DNA of 64,000 bases from Psychrobacter sp. PL19 (lineage in GTDB: Bacteria; Pseudomonadota; Gammaproteobacteria; Pseudomonadales; Moraxellaceae). The translations under genes and the position numbers were made by a program. Numbering within the stretch: position 1 is the first letter of the stretch; each line of letters starts with the position of its first letter. A model generated the notes under the pieces. That model saw nothing but the letters and a program-made list of their open reading frames with translations. It had not been told where the DNA came from and did not search any database. The DNA lies in the NCBI RefSeq assembly GCF_017875835.1, contig NZ_JAGING010000001.1:1302001-1366000 (forward strand), read 5' to 3'. This document shows, one piece after another, positions 9,018 through 16,850 of this stretch.

Positions 9018-9155
9018 TATAGTAAATCCAATTTAAAAACGATACAGTACTGCTGTTATAAGTTTTTTGCAGTCTCTGTCTGCGTAGGCACAGCAAGCAA
9101 TAAAGACTTATGCCAGCAGTAGGTTACGTATCGATATTATTTTTCATTGACGATA
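9018..9155 (+). repeat. TATAGTC-type intergenic element, copy A
   Basis: A 138-base noncoding element with imperfect terminal inverted repeats (TATAGTAAATCC... and ...TTCATTGACGATA) and a core GCAGTCTCTGTCTGCGTAGGCACAGC with flanking TACTGCTGTTATAAG/CTTATGCCAGCAGTA arms. It is closely related to copy B (28166). It lies 27 bases before ynjB, in an otherwise gene-free stretch from 8700 to 9181. Confidence 0.75.
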
Positions 9156-9181
9156 ACTGGTAGACGATAACTGGAATTTAA

Positions 9182-10528
9182 ATGCATTTTGCCAAGTCTG
9201 GTCATACCCTAACGCGATACCGGTTTTGCTGCGTGGCGCTGTGTATTTGTTTAGGAGTTTCTTCAAGCACGGCAGTGACTAATACTGTCGCCACCGCTGA
9301 GCAGCCATATTGGCAACAGATTGAAACGCTGGGTAAAAATCAAGACGTGTACTTTTATGCTTGGGGCGGTGATCCGCAGATAAATGCTTACATACAGTGG
9401 GCAGCCAAACAAGTTAAGAGCCAGTACAACATCAACTTAGTGCATGTAAAATTAAGCGATACCAGCGAAGCGGTGAGCCGGGTCTTGGCCGAAAAATCAG
9501 CCAATAACGATAGCCAAGGTAGCGTTGATCTCGTCTGGATAAACGGGGCCAATTTTGCCACCATGAATGAGCACTCATTGTTATTAAAACAATGGTCGAA
9601 TCAGCTGCCTAACTTTGCCTTTACTGATCCCAATAATAATCCTGCTGTTAATTTTGATTTTGGTATTCCAACCAATGGCATGGAAGCACCGTGGGGGCAA
9701 GCGGCGCTTACTTTTTATTATGACAGTTTGGCCATTGACGGCTCAGTAAACAATCAACCACCGACCACTTTAAATGAGCTATTACGCTGGAGCGCTCAAT
9801 ATCCTGGACGCTTTAGTTATCCCAAACCACCTGATTTTTTGGGTATGAGCTTTTTAAAATATGCTTTAGTGATGCTACATGAGCAAAGCCCTGCCAATAC
9901 CAATGACAGTCTAAAAAATGATAGCCTAAAAAACGATAGCCTAAAAAACGAGAGTCTAAAAGCCCAGCTAAATCAGCCAGCCACCGACCAAAATACAGCG
10001 CTAGTATTACAGCCGCTATGGGAATTTTTAGATAAACTGCATCCCACATTATGGCGTCAAGGCGAGTATTTTATGCAAAGTGGGGCGCAAATGCGCCGCT
10101 TAGTAGATGATACTGAGCTGAGTTTAGCCTTTACATTTTCAGCGCCCGAAGTGCCTGCAGCGGTGCAGCGCTATGATTTACCTAAAAGTATTCGTAGCTA
10201 TGCCATGGATGACGGTAGTTTGAGTAACACCCATTTTGTTGCCATTCCTTATAACGCCAGCCACCAGCAAAGTGCGCAACTAGTCGCTAACTTTTTACTC
10301 AGTCCCACCGCCCAGGCGCACAAACAAAAACCTCAGATTTGGGGTGATAGCACGGTCCTTATTCAATCAACACTGACGCCTGAGCAACAAGCGTTATTTA
10401 AAACCCGTCAGCCGCATCCAAGTGCCTTACCTATTGATAGTATCAAGCGTACCCTGAGTGAGCCGCATCCAAGCTGGGTGGAGGCTATTATGCAAGGTTG
10501 GGAAGTGCGTTATGGGGCAAGTTCGTGA
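9182..10528 (+). CDS. ynjB: ABC transporter substrate-binding protein, YnjB family
   Basis: A 448-residue protein with an N-terminal signal segment (hydrophobic residues about 14-30) and an extracellular solute-binding fold. The motif YFYAWGGDPQIN opens the mature domain. Segments such as WINGANFATM, PWGQAALTFYYD and the C-terminal PSWVEAIMQGWE are typical of the YnjB group. The substrate of YnjBCD systems is not established. It is followed two bases later by the permease gene, so the genes are co-transcribed. It contains a 20-residue insert made of four NDSLK-type repeats near residue 241 that looks like a recent in-frame expansion. Confidence 0.85.
   Translation: MHFAKSGHTLTRYRFCCVALCICLGVSSSTAVTNTVATAEQPYWQQIETLGKNQDVYFYAWGGDPQINAYIQWAAKQVKSQYNINLVHVKLSDTSEAVSRVLAEKSANNDSQGSVDLVWINGANFATMNEHSLLLKQWSNQLPNFAFTDPNNNPAVNFDFGIPTNGMEAPWGQAALTFYYDSLAIDGSVNNQPPTTLNELLRWSAQYPGRFSYPKPPDFLGMSFLKYALVMLHEQSPANTNDSLKNDSLKNDSLKNESLKAQLNQPATDQNTALVLQPLWEFLDKLHPTLWRQGEYFMQSGAQMRRLVDDTELSLAFTFSAPEVPAAVQRYDLPKSIRSYAMDDGSLSNTHFVAIPYNASHQQSAQLVANFLLSPTAQAHKQKPQIWGDSTVLIQSTLTPEQQALFKTRQPHPSALPIDSIKRTLSEPHPSWVEAIMQGWEVRYGASS
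9902..9961 (+). repeat. In-frame tandem repeat, 4 x 15 bp
   Basis: Four near-identical 15-base units encode the pentapeptides NDSLK, NDSLK, NDSLK and NESLK inside ynjB. The frame is kept, so the copy number may vary between strains without breaking the gene. Confidence 0.9.
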
Positions 10529-10530
10529 GT

Positions 10531-12297
10531 ATGCCTGCTAAAAAGCAAGCAGTAAGCGCTGCATCACCGGTCCCTTATCAAGCAGATATGTTTACCAAAC
10601 TCGTCAAGTTTAGCCCACGATTTTTACTGCTGCTACTGACATTACCGGTACTGGGTGGGTTAGTGAGCGTCCTATTGCCCGCTTTTGGCTGGGCGCCAGC
10701 ACTGGAGCAAACAACGATTGGCTTGCAAGGCTTTAGGGATCTCTGGCAAACACCAGGCCTCATGCAAATGGTCGCTTTGAGCGTGGCTACTGGCTTGATA
10801 AGCACGCTACTGGCCCTGGTCATGGCGGTAATGATTTTGGCCGCATTTTTTAACAGCCCATGGCTCAATCGTATTGAACGTCTGCTTAGCCCTATTTTAG
10901 TGATTCCGCATGCGGCAGCGGCCATTGCCGTTGGGTTTTTAATTGCCCCTTCTGGTATGCTTTCTAGACTAATCTCTCCCTGGCTTAGCGGTTGGGAGTT
11001 GGCACCACAAGGCATACTTCCACACGATGCTTACGGTATCAGTATCATTCTAGGTTTAACTTTAAAAGAGCTGCCTTTTTTATTATTGATGGCACTTGGC
11101 GTCTTGGCTCAACCTGAGCTTGGCAAGAAACTACGGCAACAGTATAAAGTGGCGCTTAATTTAGGCTATTACCCAATGACTGCCTTCTTTAAAGCGGTGT
11201 TGCCAAGCCTTTATCCATTATTACGTTTACCGGTTTTTGCGGTACTTGCTTATGCCAGTGCCAGTGTGGAAATGCCGCTAATACTAGGCCCAAATACCCC
11301 GCCAACATTGGCAGTGGCTATTATGCAGTGGTTCAATGATGTTGATTTAAATTTACGTATTAAAGCCTCTGCCGGAGCGGCATTACAGCTGGCACTGACG
11401 GGTGGCTTACTCGCCCTGTGGCTAACGGGCGAAAAAATGCTCAAGCGGCTATGCTATGGCAATGGCAATGGTTATGGTTTATTAACCAACGGCCGGCGTG
11501 ATTACGGTAGCGCTGTTTGGCAAAAAGCTACTGTAGCGTTCACAAGCTTAATTATCGGCTTTATATTACTGGCATTGATTGGTCTGCTTATGTGGTCAGT
11601 TGCTGGGTATTGGCGCTTTCCGGCAGCCATGCCAGAGCAGTTCGTGCTATTGCACTTTCAAAGCGCCTTGATGCAAATGGGCAGTCCGTTATTTAACACC
11701 CTTACGATTGGCCTAATGACCACCTTGTTTGCAGTTATTCTCACTTTACTGTGTTTAGAATCAGAGCAGTTAACGGCCAAGCCACTGTCACGCTTTACCC
11801 ATTTAATTATTTATTTACCGTTATTGGTGCCCAGTATTGCCTTTTTGTTTGGCTTGGTATGGTTACAGCAATTGGTCAATAACCAAACTGCGTTTCTCAA
11901 TGTGGCCTTTACCCACTTACTGTTTGTATTGCCCTATGTATTTTTATCGCTGGCGAGTAGCTATCGGCGTTTAGATCCGCGTTTTTCTCATGTTGCGGCC
12001 AGTCTTGGGGCTGCCCCGTACAAGATATTCTTTAAAGTAAAATTACCGCAGTTATTTGCGCCTATTTTAATCGCTGCTGCCTTAGGATTGGCGATCAGTT
12101 TTGGTCAATACTTGCCAACACTGTTAGCGGGTGGCGGGCGTATAGCGACTATAACTACCGAAGCCGTTACTCTAGCTAATGGTGCAAGTAGGCGCACAAG
12201 CGCTGTTTATGCCATTATGCAAATGGTGTTGCCATTGATCGGCTTTGCGCTGGCGTGGGGTTTACCTAAGTACTTCTTTAAAAGTGCGCGTCATTAA
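10531..12297 (+). CDS. ynjC: ABC transporter permease, YnjC family
   Basis: A fused two-module inner-membrane permease of about 588 residues with roughly twelve membrane segments. It contains two binding-protein-dependent transport modules, each with an EAA-type loop (NLGYYPMTAFFKAVLPSLYP and SLGAAPYKIFFKVKLPQLFA). This fused layout is that of YnjC. The ATG at 10531 begins two bases after the ynjB stop. The ORF extends upstream only through a TTG overlapping ynjB, which is less likely. The last codons lie in the first unit of a 16-bp tandem repeat. Confidence 0.88.
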   Translation: MPAKKQAVSAASPVPYQADMFTKLVKFSPRFLLLLLTLPVLGGLVSVLLPAFGWAPALEQTTIGLQGFRDLWQTPGLMQMVALSVATGLISTLLALVMAVMILAAFFNSPWLNRIERLLSPILVIPHAAAAIAVGFLIAPSGMLSRLISPWLSGWELAPQGILPHDAYGISIILGLTLKELPFLLLMALGVLAQPELGKKLRQQYKVALNLGYYPMTAFFKAVLPSLYPLLRLPVFAVLAYASASVEMPLILGPNTPPTLAVAIMQWFNDVDLNLRIKASAGAALQLALTGGLLALWLTGEKMLKRLCYGNGNGYGLLTNGRRDYGSAVWQKATVAFTSLIIGFILLALIGLLMWSVAGYWRFPAAMPEQFVLLHFQSALMQMGSPLFNTLTIGLMTTLFAVILTLLCLESEQLTAKPLSRFTHLIIYLPLLVPSIAFLFGLVWLQQLVNNQTAFLNVAFTHLLFVLPYVFLSLASSYRRLDPRFSHVAASLGAAPYKIFFKVKLPQLFAPILIAAALGLAISFGQYLPTLLAGGGRIATITTEAVTLANGASRRTSAVYAIMQMVLPLIGFALAWGLPKYFFKSARH

Positions 12298-12375
12298 AAG
12301 TGCGCGTCATTAAAAGTGCGCGTCATTAAAAGTGCGTGTCATTAAAAGTGCGTGTCATTAAGAATGAGCGTCATT
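12280..12375 (+). repeat. Tandem repeat, about 6 x 16 bp across the ynjC stop
   Basis: Units of AAAAGTGCGCGTCATT begin in the last codons of ynjC and continue downstream. Three are identical, two carry one change (GCGTGTC), and one is more diverged. Each unit carries a TAA in the same phase when read with the next unit. It separates ynjC from ynjD by 123 bases in an operon that is otherwise tight. Confidence 0.92.
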
Positions 12376-12420
12376 AAAAGTGTATATTGTCAAAAGCGTA
12401 TAACGTTACAGGGTATTTTG

Positions 12421-13056
12421 ATGCAATCCTCTTTACAGATAAAAAACTTACAGCTTTTTCGTCAAGACCAGCGATTACTCCGCTTAAACGAGCAAGTAAA
12501 TGGTGGCGAAATCCTTACTATTATGGGGCCTTCGGGCAGCGGTAAGTCGAGCTTATTAAATTGGCTGACGGGCACACTTAGCAGTAGTTTTAAAGCAGAG
12601 GGTGAAGTATGGCTCGATGGCCAAAATATAGACCAACTACCCACACATTTACGCCATATTGGGGTGTTATATCAAGATGCCTTACTGTTTTCACACTTAT
12701 CAGTTACCGGCAATATTGCTTTTGCCATGCCTAAAGGCAATAAAAAGCAGCGGCTGGAAAAAATAGAACAAGCACTTGAACAAGTGGGTTTAAAAGGTCT
12801 GGGCAGCCGCCACCCTGACACTCTTTCTGGCGGGCAGCAGGCGCGGGTTGCTTTATTACGACTGCTACTTAGTGAGCCAAAAGCCATATTACTTGACGAG
12901 CCGTTTAGTAAACTTGATACTCAATTAAGAGCTGATATTCGCCAACTGGTGTTTGAGCAAGTTCGTAACCATCAGCTGCCCACCATTATGGTCACACACG
13001 ACCATAGCGATGCCGAGGCTGCAAATGGTAAAGTCATCAATTTAGAGGGCTGTTAG
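12421..13056 (+). CDS. ynjD: ABC transporter ATP-binding protein, YnjD family
   Basis: A 211-residue ATPase with Walker A (GPSGSGKSS near residue 38), the signature motif LSGGQQAR, Walker B (AILLDEP) and the switch His (VTHDH). It powers the YnjBC importer. The ATG at 12421 is chosen because the upstream in-frame codons translate the tandem repeat and give an unusual N-terminus. From here the length matches E. coli YnjD. The spacing after ynjC has been widened by that repeat. Confidence 0.88.
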   Translation: MQSSLQIKNLQLFRQDQRLLRLNEQVNGGEILTIMGPSGSGKSSLLNWLTGTLSSSFKAEGEVWLDGQNIDQLPTHLRHIGVLYQDALLFSHLSVTGNIAFAMPKGNKKQRLEKIEQALEQVGLKGLGSRHPDTLSGGQQARVALLRLLLSEPKAILLDEPFSKLDTQLRADIRQLVFEQVRNHQLPTIMVTHDHSDAEAANGKVINLEGC

Positions 13057-13151
13057 TTTAAAAGCGTTAACTAACAAACCAGCTCATTAGAAGCGACTGG
13101 TTAAGCATAATAGTTCTAGAGCTAGAATTTTAAATCCATAGGGCACTTAAC

Positions 13152-13796
13152 ATGTTAGACAAATACCTTACTCCGGTTATAAAGCCTATGTTAATGCCTA
13201 TGGTAATACTGCTGCACAAGCGCGCTATAACCGCTGATCAGTTGACTGTGGTTGGATTTTTAATTGGGTTATTAGCAGTGCCATTGCTTATCTTTGAATT
13301 TTGGTATGCGGCACTAGTGGCTATCGTCTTGAACCGTATATTAGATGGACTTGATGGTGAGTTGGCACGTTTTGCCAACCAGACTTCGAGCGCTGGCGGC
13401 TATTTAGATATTACTCTAGACTTTCTATTTTACGCGGCGATTCCGTTGGGGTTTATAATAGCTAATCCTGAACAAAATGCTGTCGCTGGTTCTTTACTAC
13501 TGGCTGCATTTATGGGTACTGGCTCAAGTTTTTTAGCCTTTGCCATTGCTGCTGAAAAATTTAAAATCGAAAAAACTCAGTTCAAATACAAGAGCTTTCA
13601 CTACTTAAATGGTTTAACGGAAGGTACTGAAACCATCGCGTTGTTTATGGCGTTTTGCATTTGGCCACAGCACTTTTCATTATTAGCTATTTTATTTGCT
13701 GTCGCTTGCGTCATTACTATCTTTACTCGTATACATGGTGGTTACCATACGCTTAAACAGCAAGAAGCTAAGATAAACGGAGGAATTAATGACTAA
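13152..13796 (+). CDS. CDP-alcohol phosphatidyltransferase family protein (YnjF-like)
   Basis: An inner-membrane enzyme of 214 residues with the complete CDP-OH-P motif D-x2-D-G-x2-A-R-x8-G-x3-D-x3-D (DGLDGELARFANQ...GGYLDITLD, starting near residue 64). Members move a phosphatidyl or phospho-alcohol group from a CDP-linked donor to an alcohol. The donor and acceptor here are unknown. In E. coli, ynjF also follows ynjBCD, so the linkage is conserved and points to a lipid-related role for the transporter. The stop overlaps the start of the next gene by 8 bases, indicating coupled translation. Confidence 0.85.
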   Translation: MLDKYLTPVIKPMLMPMVILLHKRAITADQLTVVGFLIGLLAVPLLIFEFWYAALVAIVLNRILDGLDGELARFANQTSSAGGYLDITLDFLFYAAIPLGFIIANPEQNAVAGSLLLAAFMGTGSSFLAFAIAAEKFKIEKTQFKYKSFHYLNGLTEGTETIALFMAFCIWPQHFSLLAILFAVACVITIFTRIHGGYHTLKQQEAKINGGIND

Positions 13797-14580
13797 TGAA
13801 GTATGGTGGCGACTCGGCTGCTTTTTCAGCATTTTAGTGATAATGATGCTACTTGAATGGCGAAAACCAGCCCGACAATCACCGGTTAAAAGTAGGTCGC
13901 GTTGGTTCGCTAACTTTGGACTGGTATTTGCTTCATCAGTTATTGCGCGTTTAGCGGTTCCTATTGGTCTCACTGCGGTTGCACTTTATAGCCAGCAGCA
14001 TGGTATTGGTTTGTTTAATCAAATCACTTTGCCAAGTGTGATAGTCATCGTACTGAGTTTAGTTCTACTCGATATTTTAATCTATTGGCAGCATCGACTA
14101 TTTCATCAGGTTCCTATTCTATGGCGTTTACACCGTGTGCATCATGCCGACGCGCATGTTGACACCAGCACTGGGCTTAGATTTCATCCGATTGAAATCG
14201 TACTCAGCATACTGGTAAAGCTTATTGCAGTGGTGGTGCTAGGTGTACCTGCTATAGCAGTGCTCATATTCGAGATTGCCTTAAATGGTTTAGCACTGTT
14301 TAATCACGCCAATATTCGCCTGCCACCGACTATAGAAAAGCCCTTGCGCCTGGTATTAATGACCCAGATTTTACACCGTATTCATCATAGCCAGGTGGTG
14401 ACTGAAACCAATTCAAATTATGGCTTTAGCGTGATTTGGTGGGATAAAGTGTTTGGTAGCTATAAAAGTGCAGCCCATAAAGCAGATACCGACATAGATA
14501 TCGGTTTGGTTGAATACCCTAAAGCGCAACAAAATGCTTCGCTATGGAGCCTATTAACCATGCCATTTAAGAATAAGTGA
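13789..14580 (+). CDS. Sterol desaturase/fatty acid hydroxylase family membrane protein
   Basis: A 263-residue membrane protein with the histidine boxes of di-iron hydroxylases: HRLFH, HRVHHAD, and a later HRIHHSQ with a preceding NHANI. These bind two irons and insert oxygen into acyl or sterol-like substrates. The gene overlaps the CDP-alcohol phosphatidyltransferase gene by 8 bases, so the two products probably act on the same lipid. The actual substrate cannot be read from sequence. Confidence 0.86.
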   Translation: MTNEVWWRLGCFFSILVIMMLLEWRKPARQSPVKSRSRWFANFGLVFASSVIARLAVPIGLTAVALYSQQHGIGLFNQITLPSVIVIVLSLVLLDILIYWQHRLFHQVPILWRLHRVHHADAHVDTSTGLRFHPIEIVLSILVKLIAVVVLGVPAIAVLIFEIALNGLALFNHANIRLPPTIEKPLRLVLMTQILHRIHHSQVVTETNSNYGFSVIWWDKVFGSYKSAAHKADTDIDIGLVEYPKAQQNASLWSLLTMPFKNK

Positions 14581-14615
14581 GCCGCTTACTCTTAAAGTAG
14601 GTAAGTCCCTAACAA

Positions 14616-15260
14616 TCAAGACATTTTTATAATATCGTCTGTATTATTTAAGCTGTCTGCGTTATCTATGAGAAGCGCTTCCAAAGACAGTGCCATATCT
14701 TCAGCGAGATCGTGCACAGCGGCACTATCAACGTCGCGCTGGGCGAAAGCACGCAGCCCCATGACCTCAGCCTGCAGTCGCCGACCAAGTCTAACGGGAT
14801 CAAGTCGGCCGTCTAGTTCTCCTATCCGCTGAGACTCAGTAAAGCAATTGATAAAATATGCCTCTATTCCTGCAAGCATCATTTCAACCTTGTGCAAGGC
14901 AGCATGCTCTCGTTCACCCAGCTCCAATAAGCTCTTGACTAGCATACAAGCCCGACTGGGCGACTCTTGATCGCGAATTCCGCCGAGCAGGCGTAAATAA
15001 GCCGCCAGTCCCAGCAATGGAGAGCCATGGTGCTTATTCAAGGTGCGTTCTAGTTCAACCGTGGTTTTATGGGCATAGTGTTCTAATGCTTCTTGAAAAA
15101 GCCCATCTTTGCTACCAAAAGCGGCGTAAATACTACCTGGGCGCATATCGAGCGCTTTTTCCAAGTCTTTTAACGAGGTTGCATGAAAACCCTTTTGCCA
15201 AAACAGCTGTAACGCTCGATCAAGAGAGTCTTGGCGATTGTGAAGTGTAGCGCGAGACAT
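14616..15260 (-). CDS. TetR/AcrR family transcriptional regulator
   Basis: A 214-residue repressor-type protein with an N-terminal helix-turn-helix (LFWQKGFHATSLKDLEKALDM with GSIYAAFGSKDGLF) and a C-terminal ligand domain of the kind seen in AcrR-like regulators. It is divergent from the haloacid dehalogenase gene. A 16-base palindrome (15324-15339) lies between them, and two more of the same type precede the AhpD-like gene at 7279. It likely represses itself and both targets and responds to a small molecule that cannot be inferred. Confidence 0.9.
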   Translation of the reverse strand: MSRATLHNRQDSLDRALQLFWQKGFHATSLKDLEKALDMRPGSIYAAFGSKDGLFQEALEHYAHKTTVELERTLNKHHGSPLLGLAAYLRLLGGIRDQESPSRACMLVKSLLELGEREHAALHKVEMMLAGIEAYFINCFTESQRIGELDGRLDPVRLGRRLQAEVMGLRAFAQRDVDSAAVHDLAEDMALSLEALLIDNADSLNNTDDIIKMS

Positions 15261-15323
15261 AATAAATTCCAGTGTCTTTATTCTAATGTGTGTAAAGCCG
15301 TGATAAGGTACGGCAGAATAAAT

Positions 15324-15339
15324 TTGAGTGATTGCTCAA
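15324..15339. promoter_or_regulatory. Palindromic operator TTGAGTGATTGCTCAA
   Basis: This site lies 64 bases before the TetR start and 98 bases before the dehalogenase start. It shares the TTGAGYG-N2-YGCTCAA pattern with the two sites upstream of the AhpD-like gene (7129 and 7197). Confidence 0.72.
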
Positions 15340-15437
15340 TTTTATCTTGAATAGTCATTACAGTCCAGTTAAAGTTAAGTAGCATAGCGGTATATTAATC
15401 GTTATTCTCATTTATTGTAAACAAAAAAGGATGTTCT

Positions 15438-16133
15438 ATGTCCGATGATAACTTTCCCTCTATTATTGTGTTTGATGTGAATGAAACGTTGCTAGATATT
15501 AACAGTCTCGAGCCTTTATTTGCACGCGTATTTGGCAATCGAAACGTACTGAGAGAATGGTTTGCTCAGCTGATTCTTTACTCCCAAACTATGACTTTAT
15601 CCGGTCTTTACTCGCCTTTTGGTGAACTGGGGGTGGGCGCTTTACGGATGGTAGCCACTATTCATCAGGTAACAATCACTGATAGTGACATTGTAGAATT
15701 AAAACAACGAATGAGCTCAATGCCGGCTCATCCCGACGTTGTACCAGCGCTGACCCGATTGCGTGATGCAGGGTTTCGGTTGGTGACTCTGACTAACTCG
15801 GCTAGCAGCGCTTCGCCTACACCTTTAGATAACGCAGGACTAAGCCATTTTTTTGAGCGTACGTTTAATATCGAAACCGTTGGTAAGTTTAAGCCGGCGC
15901 CCGAAACCTATCACTTGGTTGCAAAGGAATTGTCCGTTGAGACCGCAGATTTGTGCCTCGTCGCTTGTCACCTTTGGGATACTATAGGCGCACAAGCTGC
16001 TGGCTGTCGTGGTGCCTTTCTGACACGACCTCACAATGCTATCCTTGTCGCTGCCGGTGTACCGTCACCTGATCTTATCGCATCAGAGCTAACCACTCTG
16101 GCTGACAAAATTATTCTGAGTAGGCCAGCCTAA
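15438..16133 (+). CDS. Haloacid dehalogenase, type II (L-2-haloacid dehalogenase-like)
   Basis: A 231-residue HAD-superfamily hydrolase with the nucleophile Asp13 (FDVNETLLD), the Thr/Ser motif (LVTLTNSAS), the Lys segment (GKFKPAPETY) and the final ACHLWDTIGAQAAG motif typical of type II dehalogenases, which replace halogen by hydroxyl on 2-haloacids. Many such proteins have other substrates, so the reaction is inferred. A good ribosome site (AAGGATG) precedes the ATG. It is probably controlled by the divergent TetR. Confidence 0.87.
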   Translation: MSDDNFPSIIVFDVNETLLDINSLEPLFARVFGNRNVLREWFAQLILYSQTMTLSGLYSPFGELGVGALRMVATIHQVTITDSDIVELKQRMSSMPAHPDVVPALTRLRDAGFRLVTLTNSASSASPTPLDNAGLSHFFERTFNIETVGKFKPAPETYHLVAKELSVETADLCLVACHLWDTIGAQAAGCRGAFLTRPHNAILVAAGVPSPDLIASELTTLADKIILSRPA

Positions 16134-16405
16134 TAATCTCGTTCGTACATCTCGCAACAGGAATTACTATTAAAACCATAGACATCATCAAAATGATCTA
16201 ATACGAAGGTTATAGTTGTTTACCGCAACAATAATTTTGAGGATAGCCTCAGCTTATCTAAGCTGTCAGCAGTAGAAGTCAGCTCTGCATTTGAGAATGG
16301 CGATAAATACGAACGCTCAACAATGAATACCGAGACCATAACCTAACATCAAATTAAAAAAGGCTTGCAAAGTTTCAAAAACTTGCTAAAATGCATGTCC
16401 TAAAT

Positions 16406-16482
<77 letters not shown>

Positions 16483-16490
16483 AATTTAGA

Positions 16491-16530
16491 AAGCCCCAGT
16501 TCATTTTAATAATGGACTGGGGCTTTTTTT
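16491..16530 (+). terminator. Terminator of tRNA-Val
   Basis: AAGCCCCAGTTCATT and AATGGACTGGGGCTT pair over about 14 bases and are followed by T8. Confidence 0.92.
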
Positions 16531-16627
16531 GTCTGCTTTTTATGGGTTTGGGTTAATAATTAGGTTTTTTCGAACTAACATCTGGTGCGTTGAGTCCCTT
16601 GTGCCCAAACCGTGCCCAACTTGTGCT

Positions 16628-16726
16628 TCACTCATGTTTAAGACGTTTATTGTTTTCTATAATGGCCATGAGTTCAGGACCATATTGCTTAGTGCCAACT
16701 ATCCTGCCATAGGTGGGGGGCTTTAA
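16628..16726 (-). pseudogene. C-terminal gene remnant next to tRNA-Val
   Basis: On the minus strand an open stretch of 32 codons reads like a protein end (LKPPTYGRIVGTKQYG followed by PELMAIIENNKRLKHE and a stop), with no start or upstream domain. Eighteen bases of it (16696-16713) recur at 37568-37585, where a similar ending (APYGRIVVTADTG) is found. The family was not recognised. It may be a piece of a mobile-element gene left at the tRNA site. Confidence 0.4.
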
Positions 16727-16727
16727 A

Positions 16728-16756
16728 CTGTTCCCCGCAAGTACGGGGATTAACCG
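16728..16756 (+). repeat. Solitary CRISPR repeat resembling type I-E
   Basis: A 29-base stretch, CTGTTCCCCGCAAGTACG followed by GGGATTAACCG, has the length and layout of type I-E repeats: TTCCCCG, a small loop, CGGGGAT and AACCG at the end. No second copy follows at a 32-33 base interval and no cas gene is in the window. It may be the last repeat of a lost array. The remainder of 16757-16850 shows no gene. Confidence 0.6.
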
Positions 16757-16850
16757 TCATTCCGGTCAGCACAGCCAATATATCCTGTAGTGGCATAATA
16801 TGGATTATATATTGAACTGGTCATACCGCGAATTAAGGCAATATTTTAAG

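Noticed and set aside
16529..16726. 65-codon plus-strand frame after tRNA-Val
   Set aside because: It starts within the tRNA terminator, has no ribosome site and no recognisable protein. The minus strand gives a more protein-like remnant.
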